From the NCBI GenBank assembly GCA_016713765.1, contig JADJON010000003.1:682001-746000 (forward strand): DNA of 64,000 nt, read 5' to 3'. This DNA is from Bacteroidota bacterium. Its GTDB lineage: Bacteria; Bacteroidota; Bacteroidia; AKYH767-A; 2013-40CM-41-45. Numbering within the stretch: the first letter of the stretch is position 1; the number at the start of each line of letters is the position of its first letter. The notes under the pieces are model-generated. The model searched no databases, was not told where the DNA came from, and saw only the letters and a list, made by a program, of their open reading frames with translations. A program made the translations under genes and the position numbers. Of this stretch, positions 45,875 through 57,300 are shown piece by piece.

Positions 45875-46576
45875 ATGAAAAAACTGCTACTTCTCGCCTC
45901 CTGTTTCCTGCTGATCACCGGAATTTCCGGAACTCGGGCACAATCACTGCAGATCACTGCCGATGAGTTGGACCTGACCGGGCCTGCGAATCTGACCATG
46001 ACATCGCACATCGCGATCTCCAATATTGGCAGCGGAACAGTCTCGCTTGTTATCGAGCGAATCACGAATGACCTGGCGACCGGCCACTCTTCTTATTTCT
46101 GCTGGGGCGCGTTGTGCTACCCTCCTACTACCAACGTTTCTCAGCAATTCATGGTCAACCCGGGTGAAGGGGACACCATGAAGGCCTACCTGAACCCCAC
46201 CGGAGATGTCGGCACCAGTCACGTGACCTATCGTGTGTACGATGCCGACAATCCAACCGACAGCGCTTCCTTCACGATTACGTACAATGCCACGACCGTT
46301 GGCGTAGAAGAATTGTCGCTCGACAAGATGCTGTCTCCAGCCACACCCAATCCGGCCGACCAGTATACGCGCCTGAACTACAACGTCAATTCACTGAACA
46401 GTAAGATCGTCATCACGAATCTGCTGGGCGGAGTTGTACGCGAGATCCCGTTGACCGACAAGAAGAACACCCTCTTGATGCCGACCAGCGACCTGCGTGC
46501 GGGCATCTACCTGTATTCCCTCATCGTTGACAATCGAACGATCGGTTCGCGTAAACTGATTGTAACCCATCGTTAA
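45875..46576 (+). CDS. Small T9SS cargo protein
   Basis: The 233-residue secreted protein has a signal peptide (MKKLLLLASCFLLITGISGTRAQ). One beta-rich domain of about 115 residues follows (ISNIGSGTVSLVIERITNDLATGHSSYFCWGALCYPP, with two cysteines that may pair). The type A sorting domain is at the end (SPATPNPADQYTRLNYNV ... AGIYLYSLIVDNRTIGSRKLIVTHR). The single domain resembles the immunoglobulin-like modules common in T9SS cargo. It has no enzyme motif. It is followed by a strong terminator and preceded by another, so it is transcribed alone or by read-through. Confidence 0.88.
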   Translation: MKKLLLLASCFLLITGISGTRAQSLQITADELDLTGPANLTMTSHIAISNIGSGTVSLVIERITNDLATGHSSYFCWGALCYPPTTNVSQQFMVNPGEGDTMKAYLNPTGDVGTSHVTYRVYDADNPTDSASFTITYNATTVGVEELSLDKMLSPATPNPADQYTRLNYNVNSLNSKIVITNLLGGVVREIPLTDKKNTLLMPTSDLRAGIYLYSLIVDNRTIGSRKLIVTHR

Positions 46577-46596
46577 CCTTCTGGAATTCCTGGTTA

Positions 46597-46627
46597 AAAG
46601 CCGGCACCAACAGTGCCGGCTTTTTTT
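46597..46627 (+). terminator. Terminator after the small T9SS cargo gene
   Basis: AAAGCCGGCAC, a five-base loop, GTGCCGGC and seven T form a strong intrinsic terminator 21 bases after the stop at 46576. Confidence 0.92.
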
Positions 46628-46655
46628 ATGCTCCAACCGCGGCCGACGGTTTAGG

Positions 46656-46686
46656 TTGGGATGGATAGTCGGGATTGATACCTTTG
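46656..46686 (+). promoter_or_regulatory. Consensus promoter of maeB
   Basis: TTG (46656-46658), exactly 20 bases, then TACCTTTG (46679-46686), a perfect -7 box. It starts right after the terminator of the upstream gene and leaves a leader of about 22 bases before the maeB ATG at 46715. Confidence 0.8.
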
Positions 46687-46714
46687 CTGGTTCCCACTGA
46701 AACCGAAGGGAAAT

Positions 46715-48988
46715 ATGCCAAGCAAAAAACTCAACCAGGAAGCGTTGGATTACCACGCGATGGGACGCCCGGGAAAGATCGAAGTAATCCCGAGCAAACC
46801 CTACAGCACCCAACGCGACCTCTCCCTCGCCTATTCGCCCGGAGTAGCAGAACCGTGCCTGCGCATCGCCGATCAACCCGAGGATGTATACAAGTACACC
46901 GCCAAAGGAAACCTGGTCGCGGTGATCTCTAATGGCACGGCTGTGCTGGGTCTCGGAAACATCAGACCCGAAGCAGCCAAGCCGGTCATGGAAGGAAAAG
47001 GGCTGCTCTTTAAGATATTCGCCGACATCGATGTCTTCGATATCGAGATCAACGAGACCGACATCGACCGTTTTGTTCAAACGGTAAAGGCCATTGCACC
47101 GACCTTTGGTGGCATCAACCTCGAAGACATCAAAGCGCCTGAATGCTTCGCGATTGAACAGCGTCTGAAAAAAGAGCTGAACATCCCGATCATGCACGAT
47201 GACCAGCATGGCACCGCCATCATTTCCGGCGCCGCGCTGTTGAACGCACTCGAACTGGCCAGAAAAAAGATCGAGGATATCCGGATCGTGGTGAGCGGTG
47301 CCGGCGCCTCCGCGATCTCCTGCGCCAAACTTTACCTCTCACTCGGGGCCCGGAAGGAGAACATCATCATGTTCGATTCCACCGGCGCAATTCACAGCGA
47401 TCGCACCGATCTCGACGAGAATAAAATATTCTTCGCCAACAAGACTTCGGTACGCACCCTCGATGAAGCCATGAAAGGAGCGGACGTCTTTTTGGGGCTG
47501 TCCAAGGGTAACATCGTCAGCCAGGACATGGTCCGTTCCATGGCGAAGAATGCGATCGTCTTTGCACTGGCCAATCCGGATCCGGAGATCACCTATCCGG
47601 AAGCACTTGCGGCACGGGAAGATATCATCATCGCCACCGGAAGATCCGATTATCCGAACCAGGTGAACAACGTTCTCGGATTCCCTTACATCTTCCGCGG
47701 CGCACTGGATGTCAGGGCCACCCAGATCAACGAAGCGATGAAACTCGCTGCTGTACGCGCCATCGCGGAGCTCGCCAAAGATCCGGTTCCGGAGATCGTT
47801 AACCTGGCTTACAACCAGAAGAATATCGTGTTCGGCAAGGATTACATCATTCCAAAACCGCTGGACCCCCGTCTCATCACGACCGTTGCACCGGCTGTCG
47901 CTCGCGCAGCCATCGAAAGCGGTGTCGCGCAGGCGCCGATCGCGAACTGGAACCACTATGTCGAGAACCTGCAGAAACGACTGGGGCTCGACAACAAGCT
48001 GATCCGCGTCGTTACCAGTAAGGCCCGCCAGAATCCCCAGCGCGTGGTCTTCGCGGAAGCCGACAACTACAAGATCCTCAAAGCCGCTCAGATCGTACGC
48101 GATGAAGGGATCGCCAAGCCCATCCTCCTTGGCAACCAGGAGCGCATCCGTGCCTTGCTGGAAGAGAATAAGCTGGACTTGGGCGACACGCCGATCATTG
48201 ACCCGCGCCGGGAGGAAGAGAAGCGTCACGAATTCGGTGAGATCTTTTTCCGCAAACGCAAGCGCCGCGGCTTCACGCTGTATGAGGCGAAGAAGATCAT
48301 GAACGAGCGCAACTACTACGGCGCCATGATGGTGGAGACCGGCGAAGCGGACGCGCTCATTTCGGGTCTCACGCGAAAATACAGTGACACGATCCGTCCG
48401 GCCTTGCAGATCATCGGCACCCAGGAGGACGTGAAAAAGGTAGCTGGCATGTACATCATGATGACCAAGAAGGGTCCGTTCTTCTTTGCCGATACCACCA
48501 TCAACGTGGATCCCACGGCGGAAGACCTGGCAGAGATCACGGTCCTCACAGCCTGGGCAGTCCAGCAGTTCAACGTCAAGCCGCGGATCGCCTTACTTTC
48601 CTTCTCCAACTTCGGCGCGCACGACGACCCGCATGCGAAGAAAGTGCGTGACGCGGTGGCGATCCTTCATCAGAAATATCCCGGTATGCTCGTCGATGGC
48701 GAGATGCAGGCCAATTTCGCCCTGAATCCCCATCTGCTTTCCGACAATTTCCCGTTCTGCGAATTCGCGGATCAGGGTGCCAATACGCTCATCTTCCCAA
48801 GCCTAGATGCCGGCAATATCGCCTATAAGCTCCTGCAGGAAATGGGCGGCGCTGAAGCCATCGGCCCGGTCCTGCTCGGCATGAAGAAACCCGTTCACAT
48901 CCTCCAGTTGGGAAGTTCTGTACGCGAAATCGTGAACATGGTCACCATTGCCGTGGTCGATGCGCAATCGAGAAAGTCGACCCGCTGA
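46715..48988 (+). CDS. maeB: NADP-dependent malic enzyme with phosphotransacetylase-like domain
   Basis: MaeB converts malate to pyruvate and CO2 with NADP. The 757-residue protein has the malic domain ([68 protein letters not shown]) and the Rossmann segment [16 protein letters not shown]. From about residue 430 it carries the C-terminal phosphotransacetylase-like domain ([62 protein letters not shown]). In this class that domain serves regulation and assembly rather than catalysis. It is transcribed alone, with a promoter and terminator at either end. Confidence 0.97.
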   Translation: MPSKKLNQEALDYHAMGRPGKIEVIPSKPYSTQRDLSLAYSPGVAEPCLRIADQPEDVYKYTAKGNLVAVISNGTAVLGLGNIRPEAAKPVMEGKGLLFKIFADIDVFDIEINETDIDRFVQTVKAIAPTFGGINLEDIKAPECFAIEQRLKKELNIPIMHDDQHGTAIISGAALLNALELARKKIEDIRIVVSGAGASAISCAKLYLSLGARKENIIMFDSTGAIHSDRTDLDENKIFFANKTSVRTLDEAMKGADVFLGLSKGNIVSQDMVRSMAKNAIVFALANPDPEITYPEALAAREDIIIATGRSDYPNQVNNVLGFPYIFRGALDVRATQINEAMKLAAVRAIAELAKDPVPEIVNLAYNQKNIVFGKDYIIPKPLDPRLITTVAPAVARAAIESGVAQAPIANWNHYVENLQKRLGLDNKLIRVVTSKARQNPQRVVFAEADNYKILKAAQIVRDEGIAKPILLGNQERIRALLEENKLDLGDTPIIDPRREEEKRHEFGEIFFRKRKRRGFTLYEAKKIMNERNYYGAMMVETGEADALISGLTRKYSDTIRPALQIIGTQEDVKKVAGMYIMMTKKGPFFFADTTINVDPTAEDLAEITVLTAWAVQQFNVKPRIALLSFSNFGAHDDPHAKKVRDAVAILHQKYPGMLVDGEMQANFALNPHLLSDNFPFCEFADQGANTLIFPSLDAGNIAYKLLQEMGGAEAIGPVLLGMKKPVHILQLGSSVREIVNMVTIAVVDAQSRKSTR

Positions 48989-49004
48989 GTAACCGCATCC
49001 GCTG

Positions 49005-49038
49005 AAAGCTCCGTCGTCAAGCACCGACGGAGCTTTTC
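49005..49038 (+). terminator. Terminator of maeB
   Basis: AAAGCTCCGTCG (49005-49016) pairs with CGACGGAGCTTT (49025-49036) across an eight-base loop and is followed by a T-rich stretch (TTTTCATTTTC). Confidence 0.85.
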
Positions 49039-49083
49039 ATTTTCAGCACAGGTTCTCCGCCACGATTGCACAAGCAATAAAGC

Positions 49084-49091
49084 TACCTTCG
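49084..49091 (+). promoter_or_regulatory. Possible promoter box TACCTTCG before the DUF5723 gene
   Basis: One mismatch from TAnnTTTG, 33 bases before the ATG at 49125. A TTG occurs at 49066-49068, but the 15-base gap is shorter than the 20 seen at the better promoters here. Confidence 0.4.
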
Positions 49092-49124
49092 TGACGTTGA
49101 TTCATTGAACGATCCACACTTGCC

Positions 49125-50549
49125 ATGATGCGTCTGCTTTCTGTTTTCGGATTACTGTTGTTGATGGTAATTCCATCTTCCCATGCACAAGAAATGTGGG
49201 GCATCAGCAACAGCAACTACGCCGGGAATATGGGAATATTCCTCAACCCGTCGACGATCGTACACGCCCCTTATCGGTATGAGCTTAATCTGATCGCATT
49301 CGATGCATTCGCGGAGAATAATTATTTCTTTTCACCGCGTGACCGGCATTTCGTTCCCCGGACGCTATTCGGAGGCGACGTAAAGGAACGGGCCTTTCTC
49401 CCGGAAACCGCAGCCGGTTACTACGACGGGTTTTCGCACTTGCTGGTCATCGGCCCCTCGTACATCCGCAACCACGGCGACCATGCCTGGGGAATCCATA
49501 CAGCCCTGCGGGCTTCTGCCAGTGCGCAGAACTTTCCGGAGCCGCTCGCCCGTTTGCTCTACGAACGTTACGGCTACGCGCCCTATGCCGGCCGGAAGTT
49601 CGAATCGGAGAAAACACTGCGCAGCGACATAGTCTCCTGGTATGAACTGGGAGGTACGTATGGCCGTGTCGTATTCGATAGTGAAAAGCACATGCTGAAA
49701 TGGGCGGTAAGCGGCAACCTGTTGATCGGCACCAACGCTTTGCACCTGCAAGCTGATCCGATAGCGTATTCCGTTGCGGATACCGGTACGGTCATCGCCA
49801 CCGATCTCGACGCACGGCTTCGTTATGCGCTCGATCCCGAAGGTTCGACGCTGGGCAATCTCCTCGCCCCACGCGGCGCCGGACTTGGTACAACGATCGG
49901 CGTCACTTATTTCAAGCCCTTTTATCGTGGCGGCTTTGATTGTAACCGAAGCAATGACCGGGTAAAAAAATACAAGTACCGGATCGGAGCATCCCTTATC
50001 GATATCGGACACATCCGCTGGTTCCGACAGACAACCCAGGTCGACATCAACGCGCAGGGTAACAGAGCCTGGACCCAACTGGATTCGTTGCGGTTTTCCT
50101 CCATGCAGGCGGTACAAAACAGTGCCGTGAACGCCCTGGGGGGTACGATTTCCGATGCTGGTTTCGGTTCCTGGTTACCGACCGCCCTGAGTGTTCAAGC
50201 GGATTATTCCATCCTGCCAACCGTGTACGCCAATCTGAGTTGGGTGAACCGGATACGATTCGCTCCCAACCAGGCCGTACGCGGAAATCAGGTAACGCTT
50301 TCAGCGCGGTATGAAACACGCAACTTCGAAGCGAACATCAACTCGAATCTTTACGAGTACGAACGCATTCACCTCGGCCTCGGCTTGCGCTATCGTTTTC
50401 TGGTTATCGGGACCGATCGCTTACCGGAACTCCTGGGCCTCAACAATACCCGAAGTTTCGATCTGTATTTCGGCTTGAAGTTCCAATCCTGTACACAGCT
50501 CTTCAAGCGCAGTGAACCCGACTGTCCCGGTGTCTTCAGTCTGCGCTGA
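49125..50549 (+). CDS. DUF5723-type outer-membrane protein
   Basis: This exported protein of 474 residues has a signal peptide (MMRLLSVFGLLLLMVIPSSHAQ) followed by EMWGISNSNYAGNMGIFLNPSTIVHAPYRYELNLIAFDAFAENNYFF. The N.G..LNPS..V...Y.....L opening is typical of DUF5723 barrels in Bacteroidota. The rest is beta-rich and ends SFDLYFGLKFQSCTQLF with two late cysteines. It probably resides in the outer membrane. It is in the maeB-ruvA-sprA neighbourhood, but no partner is obvious. The function is unknown. Confidence 0.82.
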   Translation: MMRLLSVFGLLLLMVIPSSHAQEMWGISNSNYAGNMGIFLNPSTIVHAPYRYELNLIAFDAFAENNYFFSPRDRHFVPRTLFGGDVKERAFLPETAAGYYDGFSHLLVIGPSYIRNHGDHAWGIHTALRASASAQNFPEPLARLLYERYGYAPYAGRKFESEKTLRSDIVSWYELGGTYGRVVFDSEKHMLKWAVSGNLLIGTNALHLQADPIAYSVADTGTVIATDLDARLRYALDPEGSTLGNLLAPRGAGLGTTIGVTYFKPFYRGGFDCNRSNDRVKKYKYRIGASLIDIGHIRWFRQTTQVDINAQGNRAWTQLDSLRFSSMQAVQNSAVNALGGTISDAGFGSWLPTALSVQADYSILPTVYANLSWVNRIRFAPNQAVRGNQVTLSARYETRNFEANINSNLYEYERIHLGLGLRYRFLVIGTDRLPELLGLNNTRSFDLYFGLKFQSCTQLFKRSEPDCPGVFSLR

Positions 50550-50627
50550 GGTCGGAAACGAATCCGTACTTTGTGGCAACCGCTGTAGAGGGGAACTCTT
50601 CTGCCTGGCGAACTTCCGAATCCTACC

Positions 50628-51206
50628 ATGTACCACCACCTGCAGGGCCGACTGATTGAAAAGAATCCCGCGTATATCGTAATCGAATGTGCCGGGGTCG
50701 GTTATTTCGTCAATATATCGGTTCACACCTATTCAAAAATAGGTGATAATGAGAACTTTAAGATTCTTACATACCTTCAAATAACCGAAGACCAGCATGC
50801 GTTATACGGCTTCGCCGAAGAGGAAGAACGGCGATTGTTCCGGCTTCTGATCACCGTTTCAGGGGTAGGGTGCAATACGGCCAGGATGATGCTGTCGTCC
50901 ATGAATCCGGGAGAAATCGAGTCCTGTATCCTGCAGGATGATGCCCCCAGGCTCAAAGCGATCAAAGGGATCGGTGAAAAAACCGCTCAACGCATTATTC
51001 TGGAATTGAAGAGTAAACTGCGGAAAGACGTCAACGCACCGTCTGTTTCCGTTGCTTCCTTCAAAGTCAAGGATGAGGCGCTGACCGCCCTTCTGACCCT
51101 GGGATTTCCACGTGCCAGCGTCGAGAAAACACTCGACAGTCTGGTTCGACAACAACCCGCGGCAGGTGTGGAAGACCTTATTCGGTTGGCCTTGAAAAAC
51201 CTGTAA
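50628..51206 (+). CDS. ruvA: Holliday junction DNA helicase RuvA
   Basis: RuvA binds four-way DNA junctions and loads the RuvB motor. The 192-residue protein has the N-terminal OB fold (MYHHLQGRLIEKNPAYIVIECAGVGYFVNIS), the helix-hairpin-helix region LITVSGVGCNTARMMLSSM and LKAIKGIGEKTAQRIILELKSKL, and the C-terminal RuvB-binding domain (EALTALLTLGFPRASVEKTLD). RuvB is encoded separately at 62511-63533, so the two are unlinked transcriptionally, as often in this phylum. The gene is 111 bases upstream of sprA. Confidence 0.95.
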   Translation: MYHHLQGRLIEKNPAYIVIECAGVGYFVNISVHTYSKIGDNENFKILTYLQITEDQHALYGFAEEEERRLFRLLITVSGVGCNTARMMLSSMNPGEIESCILQDDAPRLKAIKGIGEKTAQRIILELKSKLRKDVNAPSVSVASFKVKDEALTALLTLGFPRASVEKTLDSLVRQQPAAGVEDLIRLALKNL

Positions 51207-51275
51207 TTTCAGGCCTTCGAATAGTTGAAAAGCGCTATTTTAGGGGCTGCTAACCACACCACCATTGCGCGACCA

Positions 51276-51291
51276 CAACTTTTATAAGTTG
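51276..51291. repeat. Small inverted repeat upstream of sprA
   Basis: CAACTT-TTAT-AAGTTG is a perfect six-base inverted repeat 26 bases before the sprA start. It could be an operator or a hairpin in the sprA leader; no factor is suggested by the sequence. Confidence 0.3.
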
Positions 51292-51317
51292 CTGTCGCCC
51301 AGATCATTATTTTAACC

Positions 51318-54300
51318 TTGAAGAATATAAGGCGATACGCTTTCGGCATTGGCACCGCCTTGTCCTTTATCACCTTCGTCTGGGCTGCTGACCGGCCTGC
51401 CCGATTCGCGGACTTTAGTGAGAGAACAACTGATACGGAGGAAAGTTTATCTCCCCCTGACAGTGGTGATGGCGACCTGCACTATCCGCTTCAGGACCGC
51501 TTTTCCGATCCGTACAATTCTCCGGTCGATCACAATCCACTGCTGCTCGGGGATCCGTCGAACATCAAGACCAATGTCGAGTACGACACGGATGAGAACA
51601 AATACATCATCAACGAAAGCATCGGTTCCATGTTCTATCGAAATCCGTCGTACATGGATTTCGACGAGTTCGTAGAACAGGAATTCCGAAAGTCGACCGG
51701 CGACTATTTCCGTCAGCGCGCTTCTGAAGAGGACAAACTGAGCAAGAAAGCCTTCGCGCCAAAGATCACGATCAATTCGCAGGTGTTCGACCGCATCTTC
51801 GGCGGTAATACCATCGATATCCGCCCGCAAGGTTCGGCCGAACTCAGTTTCGCGCTCAACACGAACCGGAACCAAAACCCCGCCCTTCCCGAGCGACAGC
51901 GGAAAGTGACTACGTTCAACTTCAACGAACGGATCCAAATGAACGTGATCGCCAACATCGGCGATAAGATGAAGCTTTCCACCAACTACAACACGGAAGC
52001 GACCTTCGACTTCGAGAACCGGATGAAGATCGAGTACACCGGTTACGAGGACGATATCATCAAGAAGATCGAAGCCGGTAACGTTACTTTCCCGATCAAT
52101 AGCCAGCTGATCCAGGGCTCCCAGAGCCTCTTCGGTATCAAGACCCAGTTGCAGTTCGGACGCTTGATGGTGACCAGCGTGTATTCGCAGCAGCGCGGTC
52201 AGGCGCGTACCATCGATGTTCAGGGCGGCGCGCAGACGACCAACTTCGACATCCGCGCCGACCAATACGAATCCAACCGCCACTTCTTCCTCGCCCAGTA
52301 TTTCCGTAACAATTACGATCGTGCCTTGCGCGACCTGAATCGACTGCAGACCAACATTATCATCACACGGATCGAAGTTTGGGTCACCTCGCGTACGTTC
52401 GTCGCCTCCCAGAACCTGCAGAACCGAAACATCGTCGCGTTCGCCGACCTTGGTGAAAACAATCCGGATACGACGCAGTCGTTCATTCCGGATTTTGTAC
52501 CCGGCTTTGACATCGCCGAACCTTCGGATTCCTCGAACGGTCTGTACCCGACCTTAGGCACCGCCAATCTCACCGCGCTCCGACAAGTCTCGAATTCCTC
52601 CTCCATCCTGGACCCGTTGGGGATTCCGTTCAACTTCAGCAGGAACAAGAACTTTGAAACGGTTGAAAACGCCCGACTCCTTCAACCCAACGAATACACC
52701 CTGAATTCCCGACTCGGCTACATCTCACTCAACACCACCCTTGAACCCAACCAGGTTCTTGCCGTCGCATTCGAATACACGGCGAACGGTATGGTACACC
52801 GGGTGGGTGAACTGACCGCAAACAATACGGGTACGACGGGTACGGAAGCCTTGTTCGTCAAGCTTATCCGCAGCACCAACTTCACCCCGAAGACCTACAC
52901 CTGGGACCTGATGATGAAGAACGTCTATTCACTCGGCGGCTTCAATATCTCGCAGGAAAAATTCCGACTGGATGTATTGTATCAGGATGATCGCATCGGC
53001 GGATTCGTGAACTTCATTTCCGAAGGCTGTTCCGACGTCAAAGGACTTCCGCTGTTGCGCGTCCTGAACCTGGACGACCTTAACCCGAACGGCGACCCGC
53101 AACCCGATGGCGTATTCGACTTCGTCGACGGATTGACCATCAACCGGCAAACGGGTCGCATCATCTTCCCCGTCCTCGAACCGTTCGGCAGTTCTTTGCG
53201 AGCCAAGTTCTGCGGCGATTCCCTGTTGGCGGATTACTATTGCTACGATCCGCTCTACGATTCGACGAAAGTCGCCGCCCAGCAGATTCCGGAAAAGAAC
53301 AAGTTCAGTCTGCGTGGTACGTACCAATCCTCTTCGGGCTCGGACATTCCGTTGAACGCCATCAACATTCCGCAAGGATCGGTGAAGGTTACCGCCGGCG
53401 GTGTGCCGCTGCGGGAAAACGTGGATTATACGGTCGACTACACGCTCGGTCGGGTGAAGATCATCAACGACGGACTGCTCAAATCGAATACGCCGATCCG
53501 GGTGTCGCTCGAAAGCCAGTCGCTATTCAATCTGCAGCAAAAGACCTACATCGGTAACCGATTCGACTACACCTTCAACAAGGACTTCCAGGTAGGCGCA
53601 ACTGTCCTCCACTTGAACGAGCGTCCGCTCACCCAGAAGGTGAACATCTACGACGAACCGATTTCGAACACCGTTGTTGGTGTCGACGGAACCTATCGGA
53701 CCGATTCGCGCTTCCTCACCCGCCTGCTGGATAAGCTGCCCTTCTACAACACGAAAGAAACCTCGACGCTGACTTTCAGCGGCGAAGTAGCGAAGCTGTT
53801 CCCGGGTCACAACAAGGCCATCGGCCAGAACGGTGTCTCCTATCTCGACGACTTCGAAGGCGCCATCACTCCGCTTGACCTGCGGGTTCCCGGCAACTGG
53901 TACCTCGCCAGCGCTCCGCAGGGGCAAGTGCAACCGGGAATGTTCCCGGAAGCGCAATACAACGACAGCCTCGTTTACGGTTACAACCGCGCGAAGGTCG
54001 CCTGGTATTATGTCGACCCGCTGTTCCAGCGCGACCAGCCCGGTATTACGCCTGCCGACATCGACGACGACGACCAGAGCAACAACTTTGTACGGGAGAT
54101 TCCGCAGCGCGAGATCTTCCCGAACGTTTCGCAGCCTACCGGTCCGCAGGTCATCACCTGCATGAACTTAGCCTATTACCCCACCGAACGCGGCCCCTAC
54201 AATTACGACGTCGACAGTGTCCCGGGGCTTTCCGCTGGTATCGATACCGACGGCCGACTGCGCGACCCTGCTTCACGTTGGGGTGGAATCATGCGTCGTC

Positions 54301-57300
54301 TGGAAACCACCGACTTCGAAGCGAGCAACATCGAGTTCATCCAGTTCTGGATGATGGATCCCTTCGCAACCGGTACAGAGAACGACGGTTCGGGCGGTGA
54401 ACTCTATTTCAACCTCGGCAACCTGTCCGAAGACATCCTGCGCGACGGACATAAATCTTTCGAAAACGGTCTGCCCGCTCCGACGAACAACTACACGACG
54501 GAGAATTCAGCCTGGGGCCGTTATCCTGTCGTTCAAACGGTCGTCAACGCGTTCGACAACGATCCGGCCAGTCGCGCGTCCCAGGACATCGGCCTCGACG
54601 GTCTTACCACGACGGACGAACGGAATTTCTTCCAGACGAGCTACATTGACCGTGTTGCAGCGCGTTACGGAACCGGATCGGTCGCCTACCAGCTCGCGGT
54701 GCAGGACCCGTCCAGCGACGACTACGCCTACTTCCTCAACCCGGATTACAGTACCACGAACACAGCGCCGCTCGACCGCTACAAACGATTCAACGGACAC
54801 GAGGGTAACTCGCCGGCCAATGGAACCATTGACGGTGTCCAATCCACCGCGACCACGCTTCCTGACATGGAAGACGTGAACCGCGATAACAACATGGAGA
54901 TTGGCGAGAACTACTTCCAGTACAAAGTCCTGCTCAAGCCGGCGAACATGGTGGTAGGTCAGAACTACATCACCGACATGATCGAATCGCCGGTGCGCTA
55001 CGCGAACAACACCACCGGCACCGTGAAGTGGTACCAGTTCAAGGTTCCAGTACGCAGCCCCGATCAGGTCATCGGAACGGTCGACGTACAGAACATCCGC
55101 TTCATCCGGATGTTCATGAAAGGCTTCCAGACACCGGTTGTCGCCCGCTTCGCCCGTCTGGAACTCCTCCGCGGCGAATGGCGCCCCTACATTTATTCGC
55201 TGCTCAACACCGGCGAATACGCGCCCACACCGGAAGTTCCCGGAGACACCAAGTTTGATGTCGGCGTCGTCAGCATCGAAGAAAACGGCAGCCGCATTCC
55301 GGTCCCGTACGTGCTGCCTCCCGGTATCGATCGGGAGCGGGATGTATCGGCCACGCAGTTGGCTACGATCAACGAAGCCTCGCTCTCCATGCGCGTTTGC
55401 GAACTTTCCGACGGCGACGGACGTGCCGCTTATCGTAACACCCAATTCGATCTCCGCTCTTATAAAAAGCTCCGGATGTTCGTTCACGCGGAATCCCGCG
55501 GCGCATCCGATGGGTTGCAAAACGGCGACCTGCACATGTTCGTCCGACTCGGAACCGACCTGAGCGACAACTACTACGAATACGATATTCCGCTCGTCGT
55601 AACGCCCTGGGGAGCTACCGCGCGTGATCAGGTTTGGCCGGAAGCGAACAACATGGAGATCGAGTTGAACAAGCTCGTGCAGGCAAAACTCGCCCGCAAC
55701 AACGCGATGCAGGTAAACGGAACGGTAACCCTTCGCACCCCTTTCGCCGTTCAGGATGGTGACCGTACGATCACCATCAAGGGATCTCCGAATCTCAGCA
55801 ACGTGCGTTCACTGATGATCGGTGTCCGCAACCCGAAAGACCCCTCGGGGACCGGGCCGAAATTGTGCGCGGAAGTCTGGGTGAACGAATTGCGCTTGTC
55901 CGACTTCGACGAGAACGGCGGCTGGGCAGCCACCGCACGCATCAATGCGAAGCTGGCCGATCTCGGAAACATGACCATCGTCGGAAACCACAGTGCGGCG
56001 GGCTGGGGAAGCATTGAAAAGAAAGTGAGTGAACGCGACCGTCAGGATAAAACCGCTTACGACTTCTCGACCAACATCGAGCTCGGAAAATTCCTGCCGG
56101 AAAAATCGGGTGTCAAGGTTCCGATGTACTTCGGTTACTCGGAGCAATTCATCAAGCCCCAATTCAATCCGCTGGACCCCGACGTTCCGCTCAACCAGGC
56201 AATCGACGCGATCCCGAACGCCGAAGGACGCGATTCGTTGCGGAAGCAGACGATCGATTATACGCAACGGAAGAGCCTCAACTTCACGAACGTCCGCAAG
56301 ACCAAGACGGGAGCCGCTCCCAAGACCAGGATCTACGATGTAGAGAACCTGAACTTCACCTACGCCTACACCGAAATCTACCAGCGTAATTACAACATCG
56401 CGTATAGTCTGTACAAGACCCATTCCGGCCTGATCGGGTACAACTACAACAAGACCGGTAAACCGATCCAGCCGTTCGAGAAAGTCCCTGGCAAGCTGAT
56501 CAACTCGAAGTGGATGAAGCCGGTGAAGGAGTTCAACTTCAACCCGCTTCCGTCCAGCCTGACCTTCAGCACCGCCCTGGACCGTACGTATTCGGAAACC
56601 CAACTCCGGAACAACAGCGGATTGCTCTTCAGCATCGATCCGTTGTTCATCAAGACCTTCATCATGCAGCGCCGCTATGGCCTGAACTGGGACCTCACCC
56701 GTTCGCTGAAACTCGATTTCAACGCCGATGCAAACGCGATCATCGATGAGCCTCCGGGAAAACTCGATACCCGCGAGGAACGGGATTCGGTTCGGACCAA
56801 CCTGATGCGCCTGGGTCGTCTGCAACGGTACAACCACACCTCGAACCTGACCTACAACCTTCCGTTCAACAAGATCCCGGCGACCGATTGGGTTTCGGGT
56901 AATGTGCGCTACGGCGCAACTTACAATTGGCAGACCTCGCCACTGTATCGCGACAGCGTGACCAACGAGATCGTTCCCAACCCGTTCGCCAACACGATCC
57001 AGAACTCGCAGACGATCGCGTACAACGCCAACCTGACCTTTACCACGCTGTACAACAAAGTGCCCTTCCTGAAGAAGATCAACCAGGGTGCTCAGCGACC
57101 AGCGGCCGACCGACAGCCGAAACCGAAAATCAAGAGCCCGACCGACAGCCTGAACAAGGCTCCGAAGGACAGTCTGCGGGAGAAAAAGTCACCGCTTGAA
57201 CCGGTGTTCCGCGGATTGGCCAACCTGCTCATGAGCGTCAAGTCGGGTAACATCACCTATACCGAGACCAACGGTACGCTGCTGCCGGGTTTCCGCGGCA

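Noticed and set aside
51447..56837. Several long minus-strand frames inside sprA (for example 54507-55535 and 55809-56837)
   Set aside because: They mirror the codon pattern of sprA on the other strand and show no domain or start signals.
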